Source: Actinobacteria bacterium UBA7422
GTDB taxonomy: Bacteria > Actinomycetota > Actinomycetes > S36-B12
Length of the DNA: 42,119 nt
Direction: 5' to 3'
Assembly: GCA_002469525.1 (NCBI GenBank)
Contig: DKME01000129.1
Location: forward strand, 8,217-50,335
The notes under the pieces are model-generated. The model searched no databases. It was not told where the DNA came from and worked only from the letters and a program-made list of their open reading frames with translations. Shown in pieces: positions 31,774-41,516 of this stretch (position 1 is the stretch's first letter; each line of letters begins with the position of its first letter). The translations under genes and the position numbers were made by a program.

Positions 31774-34686
31774 ATGAAACCACGCGACAAAGACACAGTT
31801 GAATCACACGGACCAGCAGCATCCCCGGTGGGACCGGACGCACCCGAGCATTTCGGCTTGCGCGTAAGGGAAACCGTGTCGAACTACCCGCCGGTTGAAC
31901 AGTGGGATGACGTTGTCATGTATGACGCCAAAGCCCACCCGCGCAAGGTCGGCCGTCACTACATGCTGGTGCCCACAACATGTTTCAACTGTGAGAGTGC
32001 ATGCGGCCTGCTCGCTTATGTGGATAAAGAAACAAAGGAAGTTGTCAAGATTGAAGGCAACCCGGCCCATCCAGGTTCACGTGGCCGGAACTGCGCCAAA
32101 GGACCAGCCACGATCAACCAGACCAAGGACCCTGAGCGGATTTTGTACCCGCTTAAGCGCACTGGACCTCGAGGCGGCTCAGATTTTGAGCGCATCTCAT
32201 GGGATGAAGCACTGGACACAATTGCCGGTCGGATCCGTAAAGCGATCCAAGAGGACCGACGCAATGAAGTCATGTACCACGTTGGTCGTCACGGCGAGGA
32301 TGGGTTCATTGAGCGGGTGCTCCTCACCTGGGGGGTTGACGGAAACAACACACACACCAATATTTGTTCTGGTGGTGCACGCTTTGGCTACTCGGTCTGG
32401 GGTGGTTACGACCGTCCTTCGCCCGACCACGCCAACGCCAAAGTAATCCTTTTGCTGTCAAGTCACCTTGAAGCGGGTCACTACTTCAACCCGCACGCCC
32501 AGCGAATCATGGATGCCAAGGTGCGCGGCAACGCAAAGTTGGTCGTTGTTGATCCGCGACTCTCCAACACCGCCTCCCACGCCGATGAATGGTTGTCACC
32601 GTGGCCGGGCAGTGAAGCTGCACTTCTTCTCGCGATCGCCGCGTACATCCTTCGCACCGATCAGGTTGCGTGGGACTACATCAAGCGTTGGGTGAACTGG
32701 AAGGTGTACTTGGAGAACGTGCACCCAGAGCTCGACAAGGAAGACTTTGAAGCTTTTAAGACTGCGCTGACCGCTGACTACCAGCAGTACACCTTCGAGT
32801 TCGCAGCTGACGAATGCCGGATCCCGGCTGCTCAAATCGAAAAGACCGCAAAAATCGTTGCTAATGCGCAAGGAAAACTGGCAGCACACACCTGGCGCTC
32901 GGCAACCGCTGGAAACCTCGGTGGCTGGGCTGTTGCGCGCGCATTGTTCTTCTTGACAGTTCTCACCGGAAGCGTCGGTGAAAAGGGTGGCACCAGCCCC
33001 AATGGTTGGAACAAGTTGATTCCACACGGTCCTAACATGCCCGGCGGTCACGACTCGTGGAATGAACTCCTCTGGCCAAAAGAGTTCCCCATGTCCACCA
33101 ATGAACTTTCCATTCTTTTACCACACTTCCTCTTAGAGGGTCGCGGAAAAGTAGACACGTACTTCTCGCGGGTATACAACCCTGTCTGGACCAACCCCGA
33201 CGGCTTCAGTTGGATTGAAGCGCTCAGCGACGAAGACTTGGTGGGTTGCCACGTTGCTATGACACCCACGTGGAGTGAGACCGCAATTTACGCGGACTTT
33301 ATTTTGCCGTTCGGTCACAGCACCGAACGCCATGACACTCAGTCCTATGAACAATATGCCGGCAAGTGGCTGGGCTTCCGCCAGCCCGTCACCCGTGTCG
33401 CCCGGGAGAAAATGGGTGAAACTTTCACCGACTCTCGCGACTCAAACCCCGGTGAAGTGTGGGAGGAAACCGAGTTCTGGATCGAACTCTCCTGGCGCAT
33501 TGACCCCGACGGTGAGTTGGGAATTCGCAAGTACTTCGAGTCCATGAAAAACCCGGGCACCAAAATCGGCGTGGACGAGTACTACGGGTATATCTTCGAC
33601 AACAACGTTCCTGGACTCCCGGAAAAGGCCTCGAAGCTTGGGCTGACTCCACTTGAATACATGCGCAAGTATGGCGCGGTTGAAGTCGTTGCTGACCTTT
33701 ACCGGCAAGATGAACGAGCGCTGACCCCGGCAGAGCGCGAGGGGGCTGTGCCCGATGAAAACGGTGTACTGCGCAAACCAATCACCATGGAAACCCAGAA
33801 GCCACTTGTCGGAGAGCCTGGCGCTGTTGGGGTAATCCTCGACGACGGCTCCGAGGTCGCCGGTTGGCTAACCCCTTCACGCAAGTTGGAGTTGTACTCA
33901 CCCTCCATGGCCGACTTCGGTTGGGGCGATCTGGCAACACCGTGTTACATCCAGTCACATGTTTCCCACAAGAACATCGACGAATCAAATAACGAAATGG
34001 TGCTGGTACCAACTTTCCGGCTACCCACTTTGATTCATACGCGTTCGGGTAACGCGAAGTACCTCAATGAGATCAGTAACAAGCACCCAATGTGGATGAA
34101 CACGAAAGATGCTGATCGCATGGGCCTTGTGACCGGTGACATGGTTCGCGTCAATACTGAAATTGGTCACTTTGTTGCCCGCATCTGGTCAACCGAAGCT
34201 GTTCGTCCGGGTGTCACCGCACTTTCACACCACATGGGTCGCTGGCGCACCAATGACGACGCGGGTTCACGTTGGGTAACCGGCAAAGTTGACGTTGGCA
34301 AGATGGAAGACGGTCGCTGGCGTTTGCGTTACAAGGAGGGTGTTAAGCCTTTCGTCTCCGACGACCCCGATTCAATGCGAATCAATTGGGAGGATCCGGG
34401 TGTGCACCAAAACCTCGCGTTCCCGGTTCATCCGGACACCCAGTCCGGTATGCACTGCTGGCACCAGAAAGTGCGGATTGAACGCGCCCACGAGGAAGAC
34501 AAGTACGGCGACGTCGTTGTTGACACCAAGAAATCGCGCGAGGTCTACCTCGACTGGATGTCAAAGACAAAGTCTGGGCCAAATAAGGACGGCCTGCGCA
34601 GGCCAGAATTCATGATGCGCCCAGTGATGCCAATGCGTAAGGCTTACTTCGTTGATCCACCAGAGTCAGGTTCACCGCAGGAGTAA
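31774..34686 (+). CDS. Molybdopterin oxidoreductase catalytic subunit, SoeA-like sulfite dehydrogenase
   Basis: This 970-residue member of the complex iron-sulfur molybdoenzyme family binds a [4Fe-4S] cluster through Cys70, Cys73, Cys77 (TTCFNCESACGLL) and Cys107 (RNCAKG). The molybdenum ligand is probably Cys198 (NICSGGAR). There is no Tat signal at the N-terminus (MKPRDKDTVESHG), so it works in the cytoplasm, as SoeA does and PsrA/PhsA do not. It is preceded by an AAAGGAAAGAG ribosome site and the SoeBC-like fusion. With persulfide dioxygenase, DsrE2 and TusA beside it, oxidation of sulfite to sulfate with electrons passed to quinone is the best reading. A reductase role is less likely but not excluded. 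Confidence 0.88.
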   Translation: MKPRDKDTVESHGPAASPVGPDAPEHFGLRVRETVSNYPPVEQWDDVVMYDAKAHPRKVGRHYMLVPTTCFNCESACGLLAYVDKETKEVVKIEGNPAHPGSRGRNCAKGPATINQTKDPERILYPLKRTGPRGGSDFERISWDEALDTIAGRIRKAIQEDRRNEVMYHVGRHGEDGFIERVLLTWGVDGNNTHTNICSGGARFGYSVWGGYDRPSPDHANAKVILLLSSHLEAGHYFNPHAQRIMDAKVRGNAKLVVVDPRLSNTASHADEWLSPWPGSEAALLLAIAAYILRTDQVAWDYIKRWVNWKVYLENVHPELDKEDFEAFKTALTADYQQYTFEFAADECRIPAAQIEKTAKIVANAQGKLAAHTWRSATAGNLGGWAVARALFFLTVLTGSVGEKGGTSPNGWNKLIPHGPNMPGGHDSWNELLWPKEFPMSTNELSILLPHFLLEGRGKVDTYFSRVYNPVWTNPDGFSWIEALSDEDLVGCHVAMTPTWSETAIYADFILPFGHSTERHDTQSYEQYAGKWLGFRQPVTRVAREKMGETFTDSRDSNPGEVWEETEFWIELSWRIDPDGELGIRKYFESMKNPGTKIGVDEYYGYIFDNNVPGLPEKASKLGLTPLEYMRKYGAVEVVADLYRQDERALTPAEREGAVPDENGVLRKPITMETQKPLVGEPGAVGVILDDGSEVAGWLTPSRKLELYSPSMADFGWGDLATPCYIQSHVSHKNIDESNNEMVLVPTFRLPTLIHTRSGNAKYLNEISNKHPMWMNTKDADRMGLVTGDMVRVNTEIGHFVARIWSTEAVRPGVTALSHHMGRWRTNDDAGSRWVTGKVDVGKMEDGRWRLRYKEGVKPFVSDDPDSMRINWEDPGVHQNLAFPVHPDTQSGMHCWHQKVRIERAHEEDKYGDVVVDTKKSREVYLDWMSKTKSGPNKDGLRRPEFMMRPVMPMRKAYFVDPPESGSPQE

Positions 34687-34689
34687 CCT
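34684..34689 (+). promoter_or_regulatory. Leaderless -10 box for the DUF2461 gene
   Basis: TAACCT includes the stop codon of the preceding oxidoreductase gene and is followed by six bases (GCATCC) and ATG 34696. This is the same geometry as three other genes in the window. Confidence 0.45.
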
Positions 34690-34695
34690 GCATCC

Positions 34696-35346
34696 ATGGC
34701 TTTTTGTGGGATTCCAGAATCAGCGCTGAAGTTTTACCACGACTTGGCGGCCAATAACACCAAGTCGTGGTGGGAACTCAATCGCGGGATCTACGACAGC
34801 AGTGTTAGAGCGCCGATCACAGAGTTGATGTCCGAGCTTGAAGCCGAGTTTGGATCTTTCAAAGTCTTTCGCCCCTATCGTGACGTGCGTTTCGGGAAAG
34901 ACAAAACCCCGATCAAGGACCACCAAGGAGCGGTTATCCAGGTCGAAGACGCGGTTGCCTATTACTTCCAGGTGAATTCTGAAGGGATCATGGTGGCCGG
35001 TGGTTGGTATTCGCCACTTGGTCCGCAACTGAATCGTTTCCGCGCAGCTGTTGACGGCCCGTTGGCGCCCGAGCTTCGTCAGATCATGAAGTCGGTTGCC
35101 AAGAGTTTTGAACTCGACGGGCGCCCCATGAAGACAAAGCCGCGAGGGATAGACGCGGACAATCCCAATCTTGATCTTTTGCGCTTCAAAGCAGTCACCG
35201 CCTCGCGCCACTACGACGACCCGGCGGTATTTGGCGTCGCTTCATTTGGCAAAAAAGTGCGCAAGGATTTCAAGGCTCTGACACCAATGATCGAGTGGTT
35301 GGCGGACGTAGTTGGTCCGGCAGAGGATCCTAGCGCCGAGATGTAA
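34696..35346 (+). CDS. DUF2461 family protein
   Basis: This 216-residue protein matches the DUF2461 pattern: FYHDLAANNTKSWWELNRGIYDS near the start (seen as LAANNTKSWWELNR), then KVFRPYRDVRFGKDKTPIKDH and the YYFQVNSEGIMVAGGWY block. The function of the family is unknown. It is convergent with hutH, only three bases apart, and has its own leaderless promoter, so it need not belong to the sulfur operon. Confidence 0.88.
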   Translation: MAFCGIPESALKFYHDLAANNTKSWWELNRGIYDSSVRAPITELMSELEAEFGSFKVFRPYRDVRFGKDKTPIKDHQGAVIQVEDAVAYYFQVNSEGIMVAGGWYSPLGPQLNRFRAAVDGPLAPELRQIMKSVAKSFELDGRPMKTKPRGIDADNPNLDLLRFKAVTASRHYDDPAVFGVASFGKKVRKDFKALTPMIEWLADVVGPAEDPSAEM

Positions 35347-35349
35347 CTG

Positions 35350-36876
35350 CTAGTGGGTGAGAAAGCGCGCGGTGACAAACTCCCTAGCGCCTTCAATGTC
35401 TGGGGCGAGGAAACGGTCGGGTCCTGGTCCTTCACAACTCTTTCGAAGTTGAGAAATTGACTCGGAAATAATTTCCGATGACTCAAGTGGTGCGCGCAGT
35501 TGAATTGCTCGGGCTGCAGTCATGATTTCAATTGCAATGATCGTGGTGAGGTTCGACACTGCCGAACGTAGTTTGCGGGCAGCGTGCCAACCCATTGAGA
35601 CGTGATCCTCTTGCATGGCTGAACTGGGAATTGAGTCCACACTTGCAGGCACTGCTAGACGCTTCATGTCACTGACAAGTCCAGCCTGGGTGTATTGGGC
35701 GATCATGAGTCCGGAGTCAACCCCGGGGTCGTGTGCAAGAAAGGGTGGAAGGCCGTGGTTGCGCGCCTTGTCCAGCATGCGGTCGGTTCGTCGCTCGCAG
35801 ATCGACCCAAGGTCTGCGGCTGCAATAGCCAAAAAGTCCAAGACGTAGGCGACGGGTGCTCCATGGAAGTTTCCGTTACTGGTGACTTCACCACTTGGCA
35901 GGATCACTGGGTTGTCGATACTTGCCGCAAGTTCATTGTTCGCAACACTTTTTGCGTGGGCAATAGTGTCGCGGACCGCACCGGTTACTTGCGGGGCGCA
36001 GCGAAGGCTGTACGCGTCCTGAACTCGGTCGTCATCTTGTTTGTGACTATTCACGATCGGGGAGTTCGCGAGGGTGGCGTAAATATTTGCAGCACTCACC
36101 GCCTGTCCGGCATGTGGTCGAAGCGGTGCGTGCAGTTCCGGGCGAAATACCGCATCGGTGCCCATGAGCCCTTCAATACTCATTGCCGTTGCCAGGTCGG
36201 CGGCATCACACAAACCCTCAAGGTCCGCAATTGCCATGATCAACATGCCCAACATTCCGTCGGTGCCATTAATCAGTGCGAGCCCTTCCTTTTCATGGAG
36301 TTCGACGGGCGTGATGCCCGCGTGGGCAAGAAGTGGGGCAACCTCGACGAGTTCCCCCAGTGCGTTGCGGGCTTGACCTTCGCCCATGGCGACGAGTGCG
36401 CAGTGTGCAAGGGGCGCAAGATCTCCACTGCAACCCAGTGATCCGAACTCGTAGACCACTGGAGTGATCTCGGCGTTAAGGATTGCGGCATATGTTTGTG
36501 CAATTTCTGGACGAACACCGGTATGACCCGAAGTGAGCGTTTTTAAGCGCAGGAACATGGTGGCTCGCACAACTTCCCGCTCGACCTCATTGCCGCTGCC
36601 TGCCGCGTGGCTGCGGATCAAAGACTTTTGAAGTTGCACGCGGTCTTCATGGGGAATGTGACGGTTCGCCAGGGCACCAAATCCCGTTGAGATTCCGTAG
36701 ACGGGGGTTTCCTGGTGCGCAAGCTGCTCCACGTATGCACGACTTGTTGCCATTGCAGCAAGCGCTTCTGAGCTGATGTCAATCTGGGCATTACCGCGGG
36801 CAACAGCGACTACTTCCTCGATACTCGGTGGGGTCGTTCCCAGTATCACGGCCTGAGAACTGTGTTTCTGAGTCAT
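35350..36876 (-). CDS. hutH: Histidine ammonia-lyase
   Basis: This 508-residue enzyme removes ammonia from L-histidine to give urocanate, the first step of histidine degradation. The MIO prosthetic group would form from Cys-Ser-Gly in [14 protein letters not shown]; most enzymes have Ala-Ser-Gly, but a Cys form occurs in actinobacterial family members. Other marks are the YGISTGFG loop with the catalytic Tyr, [11 protein letters not shown] and the late [15 protein letters not shown]. Its ATG overlaps the hutI stop (ATGA at 36873-36876), so it is the last gene of the hutU-hutI-hutH operon. Confidence 0.96.
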   Translation of the reverse strand: MTQKHSSQAVILGTTPPSIEEVVAVARGNAQIDISSEALAAMATSRAYVEQLAHQETPVYGISTGFGALANRHIPHEDRVQLQKSLIRSHAAGSGNEVEREVVRATMFLRLKTLTSGHTGVRPEIAQTYAAILNAEITPVVYEFGSLGCSGDLAPLAHCALVAMGEGQARNALGELVEVAPLLAHAGITPVELHEKEGLALINGTDGMLGMLIMAIADLEGLCDAADLATAMSIEGLMGTDAVFRPELHAPLRPHAGQAVSAANIYATLANSPIVNSHKQDDDRVQDAYSLRCAPQVTGAVRDTIAHAKSVANNELAASIDNPVILPSGEVTSNGNFHGAPVAYVLDFLAIAAADLGSICERRTDRMLDKARNHGLPPFLAHDPGVDSGLMIAQYTQAGLVSDMKRLAVPASVDSIPSSAMQEDHVSMGWHAARKLRSAVSNLTTIIAIEIMTAARAIQLRAPLESSEIISESISQLRKSCEGPGPDRFLAPDIEGAREFVTARFLTH

Positions 36877-38057
36877 GTGGTGAGCGCCTTTCCAGCTTTG
36901 TAGGTGTGGGCTATTTGCGGCACACCGGGTCGATACGCGAGGAAATCAATTGAAGGCGCAGTGAGGATCACAAAGTCAGCGCTCATACCCACCGCGATTG
37001 CCCCAATATCGGTTCGGGCGAGTGCTTTGGCACCGCCAAGGGTCGCGGCGAGCACAGCTTGGTCAACGGTGAAGTGCATTTCACGAACGGCGAGGGCAAT
37101 AACGAGCTGCATTGAGGTGGTGAAGGAGCTCCCTGGATTGCAGTCGGTGGCAAGTGCCAATTCAACTCCGGCGTCAATGAATCTTCTGGCGTCGGGGTAG
37201 GGCGAGCGGGTTGAAAACTCAACACCGGGAAGCAGGGTTGCCACAATTCCAGCTTCAGCCAGGAGTGCCAATTCAGAGTCGGAGGTGTAGGTCAGGTGGT
37301 CGACAGAAACAGCACCAAGTTCACACGCAACCTCAATACCGCCAATCGACTCAATCTGGTTCGCGTGCAGTTTCACCAGTAGGCCTGCATCCATGCCCGC
37401 ATGTAAAATCTTACGTGCCTGTTCAGGAGTAAATGCACCTCTGTCACAGAATACGTCTATCCAACGGGCGTAGGGAAGTGCAGCCTTAAGCATTTCCCCG
37501 CATACCAAATCTACGTAGGCGTCAGTGTTGCCAGAAAATTCAGTAGGAACGACGTGTGCGCCCAGGAAAGTTGTCTCAGGTGTGAACTCTCGTGCGATGC
37601 GAAGGCTGCGCACTTCGCTCTCAACGTCAAGCCCGTAACCGGACTTGATCTCGAAGGTTGTTATTCCTGCGCCATGGAACTCGTCAACGAGTGCTGCACA
37701 ATTGTTTCGTAACTCTGCATCAGTTGCGGCTCTTGTTGCGGCAACGGTTGAACGAATCCCTCCGGCGGCGTAAGACTCACCGGCCATACGCGCAGCAAAC
37801 TCCGCCGAACGCTGGCCGGCAAAAATCAGGTGCGAGTGCGAGTCAACAAAACCGGGAAGTATTGCCGCACCAGTTGCATCGATAATATTCTCGCAATTTT
37901 TTGGCGACTGCGATTCTGGACCGACCCACGTAATTACGCTATTTTCATAAGCGAACGCAAAATTCGCATTGCGATAAGGCCCCGAGCCGCTATTGGTGAC
38001 TAGCTCGCCAATATTGCGAACCAGGGTGCTCCCGGTCAACGACTCACCTTCTTTCAT
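36873..38057 (-). CDS. hutI: Imidazolonepropionase
   Basis: This 394-residue amidohydrolase opens the ring of 4-imidazolone-5-propanoate to N-formimino-L-glutamate, the third step. The metal site HSH is in [19 protein letters not shown], read as [11 protein letters not shown] then QRSAEF. Further marks are [23 protein letters not shown] and the C-terminal [12 protein letters not shown]. The ATG overlaps the hutU stop (ATGA, 38054-38057), and its own stop overlaps hutH in the same way, giving tightly coupled translation. Confidence 0.96.
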   Translation of the reverse strand: MKEGESLTGSTLVRNIGELVTNSGSGPYRNANFAFAYENSVITWVGPESQSPKNCENIIDATGAAILPGFVDSHSHLIFAGQRSAEFAARMAGESYAAGGIRSTVAATRAATDAELRNNCAALVDEFHGAGITTFEIKSGYGLDVESEVRSLRIAREFTPETTFLGAHVVPTEFSGNTDAYVDLVCGEMLKAALPYARWIDVFCDRGAFTPEQARKILHAGMDAGLLVKLHANQIESIGGIEVACELGAVSVDHLTYTSDSELALLAEAGIVATLLPGVEFSTRSPYPDARRFIDAGVELALATDCNPGSSFTTSMQLVIALAVREMHFTVDQAVLAATLGGAKALARTDIGAIAVGMSADFVILTAPSIDFLAYRPGVPQIAHTYKAGKALTT

Positions 38058-39742
38058 ATTGATTCGGTCATGGGGATTCGGACATCACGCTCGTGGGCAA
38101 CGTCGCAAGCAATGTCGTAACCAGCATCGACGTGACGGATTACACCCATGCCTGGATCGTTGGTCAACACACGACGGATCTTTTCACCCGCTAGTTCAGT
38201 GCCGTCCGCGACGGTTACTTGACCCGCATGGATCGAACGACCAATTCCCACGCCACCACCGTGGTGGATTGAAACCCATGAAGCGCCGGAAGCGACGTTG
38301 ACCATTGCGTTGAGTAGGGGCCAGTCCGCGATTGCGTCAGAACCGTCGAGCATTGACTCGGTTTCGCGGTAAGGGGATGCCACACTGCCACAGTCAAGGT
38401 GGTCTCGACCGATCACGATCGGGGCGGAGAGTTCACCGCTTGCCACCATGTCGTTGAACTTTGCGCCGGCTTTGTCGCGCTCGCCGTAGCCCAACCAGCA
38501 GATGCGCGCGGGAAGTCCTTGGAATGCAACGCGGTCCTGGGCCATGGTGATCCAGCGCCGAAGATGGTCATTCTCTGGGAAAAGGTCAAGGATCGCTTGG
38601 TCAGTTGCGTAAATATCTTTTTCATCGCCTGAGAGTGCAACCCAGCGGAAGGGTCCCTTGCCTTCGCAGAAGAGTGGGCGAATATAGGCGGGGATGAATC
38701 CGGGGAATTCGAATGCCCGGGTGTAGCCGCCTTTACGGGCTTCGTCGCGGATCGAGTTGCCGTAGTCGAATACTTCGGCTCCATCGTCCATGAAGCCAAC
38801 CATTGCTTCAACGTGCTTTGCCATTGCGAGTTGGGCGCGCTCGGTGAATTCGTCTGGCTTCTTCTCCGCATATTCGTGCGCATCGCCGAGATCAATGTCT
38901 TCGGGGATATAGCTCAATGGGTCGTGCGCGGAGGTTTGGTCGGTGACAATGTCGATTGGTACCCCGCGGCGCAACAATTCGGGGAACAGGGTGGCGGCAT
39001 TGCCAACGAGACCCACGGAGAGTGCTTTGCGGTTCTTCTTGGCGTCGAGTACGAGTTTCAAAGCTTCTTCGATGTCCTTGGCAACCACGTCAAGGTAACG
39101 GTCAACGACTCTGCGGTGCAGGCGACTGGCGTCAATGTCGACGACTAGGCATACCCCCTCATTCATGGTTACCGCGAGAGGTTGTGCACCGCCCATGCCA
39201 CCGCAACCTGCGGTGAGGGTCAGTGTTCCGGCGAGCGTCCCACCGAACTTCTTCCGCGCAACTGCTGCAAAAGTTTCATAGGTCCCCTGCAAAATCCCTT
39301 GAGTACCAATGTAAATCCAAGACCCAGCTGTCATTTGGCCGTACATGGTGAGTCCCATGTGTTCCAACCGACGGAACTCGGGCCAAGTTGCCCAGTCACC
39401 CACCAAGTTCGAGTTCGCGATCAAGACGCGTGGTGCCCACTCATTGGTTTGCATGACACCAACGGGGCGACCGGACTGCACCAACATGGTTTCGTCATTT
39501 TTCAAAGTTTGCAGGGTGCGGATCATGGCGTCGTAACTGCGCCAGTCGCGAGCGGCCTTACCGGTGCCCCCGTAGACAACCAACTTCTCTGGGTATTCGG
39601 CTACCGCGGGGTCAAGGTTGTTCTGCAGCATGCGCATTGCGGCTTCCTGCCCCCAGCCTGGGGCGGTCCGAGTAGTTCCGCGCACCGCGTGAATTTCACG
39701 GGTTGGGTCATAGGTCGGGGTGATCAGGTTCTCGGTTGTCAT
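38054..39742 (-). CDS. hutU: Urocanate hydratase (urocanase)
   Basis: This protein is 562 residues from ATG 39742, the start that matches the family's usual length of about 555. An open upstream extension to 39928 would run across the regulator gene and is rejected. The NAD-dependent enzyme converts urocanate to imidazolonepropionate. Characteristic blocks are [40 protein letters not shown] and [15 protein letters not shown] with the catalytic-site Cys. It is the first gene of the minus-strand hut operon and faces the IclR regulator across a gap of about 76 bases. Confidence 0.96.
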   Translation of the reverse strand: MTTENLITPTYDPTREIHAVRGTTRTAPGWGQEAAMRMLQNNLDPAVAEYPEKLVVYGGTGKAARDWRSYDAMIRTLQTLKNDETMLVQSGRPVGVMQTNEWAPRVLIANSNLVGDWATWPEFRRLEHMGLTMYGQMTAGSWIYIGTQGILQGTYETFAAVARKKFGGTLAGTLTLTAGCGGMGGAQPLAVTMNEGVCLVVDIDASRLHRRVVDRYLDVVAKDIEEALKLVLDAKKNRKALSVGLVGNAATLFPELLRRGVPIDIVTDQTSAHDPLSYIPEDIDLGDAHEYAEKKPDEFTERAQLAMAKHVEAMVGFMDDGAEVFDYGNSIRDEARKGGYTRAFEFPGFIPAYIRPLFCEGKGPFRWVALSGDEKDIYATDQAILDLFPENDHLRRWITMAQDRVAFQGLPARICWLGYGERDKAGAKFNDMVASGELSAPIVIGRDHLDCGSVASPYRETESMLDGSDAIADWPLLNAMVNVASGASWVSIHHGGGVGIGRSIHAGQVTVADGTELAGEKIRRVLTNDPGMGVIRHVDAGYDIACDVAHERDVRIPMTESI

Positions 39743-39760
39743 GTGTGCAGTCTGCTCCTC

Positions 39761-39796
39761 TTGCAAGGGTTCAGGTGGCCCAATGCTAATTGCAAG
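39761..39796. promoter_or_regulatory. Candidate IclR operator pair in the hutU / iclR gap
   Basis: TTGCAAG occurs at 39761-39767 and again at 39790-39796, 29 bases apart (about three helix turns). The first copy is part of the perfect palindrome CTTGCAAG (39760-39767). The position between divergent hutU and the IclR-type gene suits autoregulation and hut control. Confidence 0.35.
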
Positions 39797-39818
39797 TCTC
39801 ACATGCCAGACTCTCCTC

Positions 39819-40613
39819 GTGTCCCAGGTCCCAGCCGCACATCGCACCTTGGAGGTGCTTCTCCTACTCGCTCGTAGCGCTGGGCCAATTCCTGCGGCAA
39901 CGATGGCTCGGGAACTTGAAATCCCCAAGTCCTCGCTCTATCACCTACTTGCCGCGATGCAGTCAAAAGGATTTGTCACCTCAATCACGGCGGTGCCCAA
40001 AGAGAATTCACTATGGGGTTTGGGGGTCAGCGCATTTGAAGTGGGCTCCGCCTATGTTCGGCACGAGCCGCTAGAGGCGCGTGCCCGCCCGGTACTTATT
40101 GCGCTGCTAAATAGAGTCGGTGGGCTAGCTCCGCTCGTGGGTCACTTGGGAATCCTGCGGGGGAGTGACACGTACTACCTGCTCAAGGAGAGTTCGGGTG
40201 GACCGATCACCGTAGTTTCAGAAATAGGGGTACGGCTCCCAGCTTCTTTGACGGCTTCTGGGCGGGCAATGTTGTCCTACATGTCGGCAGCACAAATCCG
40301 CGCACTTTTTCCCAATGTGGAAGCATTCGTGGATCGAACCGGCAAGGGTCCGCTAACTCCCAAACAACTAAAAGCATTGCTTGTCACCGAACGCAAGCAA
40401 GGTTTCTCCCGGGAACTGGGCATGGTTACCCGCGGGCATTCCTCTGTTGCATCGGCTGTATTTGACCACCTCGGTGAACCCATAGCCGCAATCAATCTGG
40501 TGTACCGAGACAGCACGGTTGAAGAGTCTAAGCAAGCAACATTGATCACTGCTGTGCAAGACTCCGCTCGCGAGCTCACGAAAAGACTCGGTGGTCGTCT
40601 CCCAACAGAGTGA
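39819..40613 (+). CDS. IclR-family transcriptional regulator of the hut locus
   Basis: This protein is about 264 residues from GTG 39819; upstream in-frame starts at 39783 (ATG) and 39720 (GTG) exist, but the first leaves little and the second no gap to hutU. The N-terminal helix-turn-helix is [28 protein letters not shown]. The C-terminal IclR effector domain includes [16 protein letters not shown], with the typical SASGRA-like block, and [21 protein letters not shown]. Divergent to hutU and directly upstream of hutG, it most likely controls histidine use in response to urocanate or a related intermediate; the effector is inferred. Confidence 0.88.
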   Translation: MSQVPAAHRTLEVLLLLARSAGPIPAATMARELEIPKSSLYHLLAAMQSKGFVTSITAVPKENSLWGLGVSAFEVGSAYVRHEPLEARARPVLIALLNRVGGLAPLVGHLGILRGSDTYYLLKESSGGPITVVSEIGVRLPASLTASGRAMLSYMSAAQIRALFPNVEAFVDRTGKGPLTPKQLKALLVTERKQGFSRELGMVTRGHSSVASAVFDHLGEPIAAINLVYRDSTVEESKQATLITAVQDSARELTKRLGGRLPTE

Positions 40614-40623
40614 AGGGGTTTTT

Positions 40624-41508
40624 GTGAACACAGATCCAAGTTGGCCACGTGCGACAAGTCTGCTCACTAGCAATTCCGATGCACGCGTTGCCCTGATCGG
40701 GATCCCTGCACACGAAACTTCAATCAGTGCGACCCGCGCTGACACCACTCCTCCTGCCGTTCGCGAGGCAATGAATAGATACTCGACGTATTGCGCAACC
40801 CACGATCAGGAATTACTAAGTCTCGAAGTTTTTGACGCGGGCAATGTGAAAGCTCCCGACCACCCAGCAGGCGAGGCACGAGTGCACGAGAAACTCGCGG
40901 AGCTGAGTGACAAGTTTGTGATCGCGATCGGTGGTGACAACTCGATTACCTACTCGGTTGCAACAGGGTTGTGGGGCAACGAGATCGAGCGTGCAGGGTT
41001 GATCACATTTGACGCCCACCACGATCTGCGTGACGGGATCTCCAATGGTTCCCCTGTTGAACGGCTAGTGCAGGCCGGCCTGAGCGGGAAACGAATTGTT
41101 CAAATTGGAATAGCAGACTTCTCCAACTCACCCCAGTACGCTCAGCGGGCAAAGGAGTACGGAATTACCGTTATCCCGCGCAGCGAATTACGCAATCGCA
41201 CGGCCGAAAGCATTGTGGAACAAGCAATTTCGATTGCCGGTGCTCTGGGTGGGCCGATGCACGTGGACTTCGACGTTGACGTGTGTGACAGGAGTGTTGT
41301 TCCAGGTTGCCCGGCCGCTGCCCCAGGTGGAATCAGTGCAGACGAATTCAGAAACTTCGCGCACCTGATTGGCGCTAGCAATCAAGTTCGCTCCGTTGAC
41401 TTCACCGAGGTTGATGCGCAAGCTGACGCGCCCGACGGCAGAACAGTTCGACTCGTTGCAGTGTCAGTTCTCGAATTGCTGTGCGGTCTTCGCCTGTCAC
41501 GCGAATAA
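40624..41508 (+). CDS. hutG: Formimidoylglutamase (arginase/agmatinase fold)
   Basis: This protein is 294 residues from GTG 40624, selected for the AAGGGG ribosome site just upstream and because it starts after the regulator's stop; an earlier frame start would overlap that gene. Manganese ligands of the arginase superfamily are present: GGDNSI, DAHHDLRD and DFDVDVCD. In this context it hydrolyses N-formimino-L-glutamate to glutamate and formamide, completing the four-step hut route with hutH, hutU and hutI. It is co-oriented with the IclR gene (10-base gap). The variant GGDN in place of GGDH is known among HutG-like members. Confidence 0.93.
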   Translation: MNTDPSWPRATSLLTSNSDARVALIGIPAHETSISATRADTTPPAVREAMNRYSTYCATHDQELLSLEVFDAGNVKAPDHPAGEARVHEKLAELSDKFVIAIGGDNSITYSVATGLWGNEIERAGLITFDAHHDLRDGISNGSPVERLVQAGLSGKRIVQIGIADFSNSPQYAQRAKEYGITVIPRSELRNRTAESIVEQAISIAGALGGPMHVDFDVDVCDRSVVPGCPAAAPGGISADEFRNFAHLIGASNQVRSVDFTEVDAQADAPDGRTVRLVAVSVLELLCGLRLSRE

Positions 41509-41516
41509 CTAATGGA

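Noticed and set aside
39743..39928. Extended N-terminus for hutU
   Set aside because: The open frame adds 62 residues unlike urocanase and would overlap the IclR gene; the ATG at 39742 gives the normal length.
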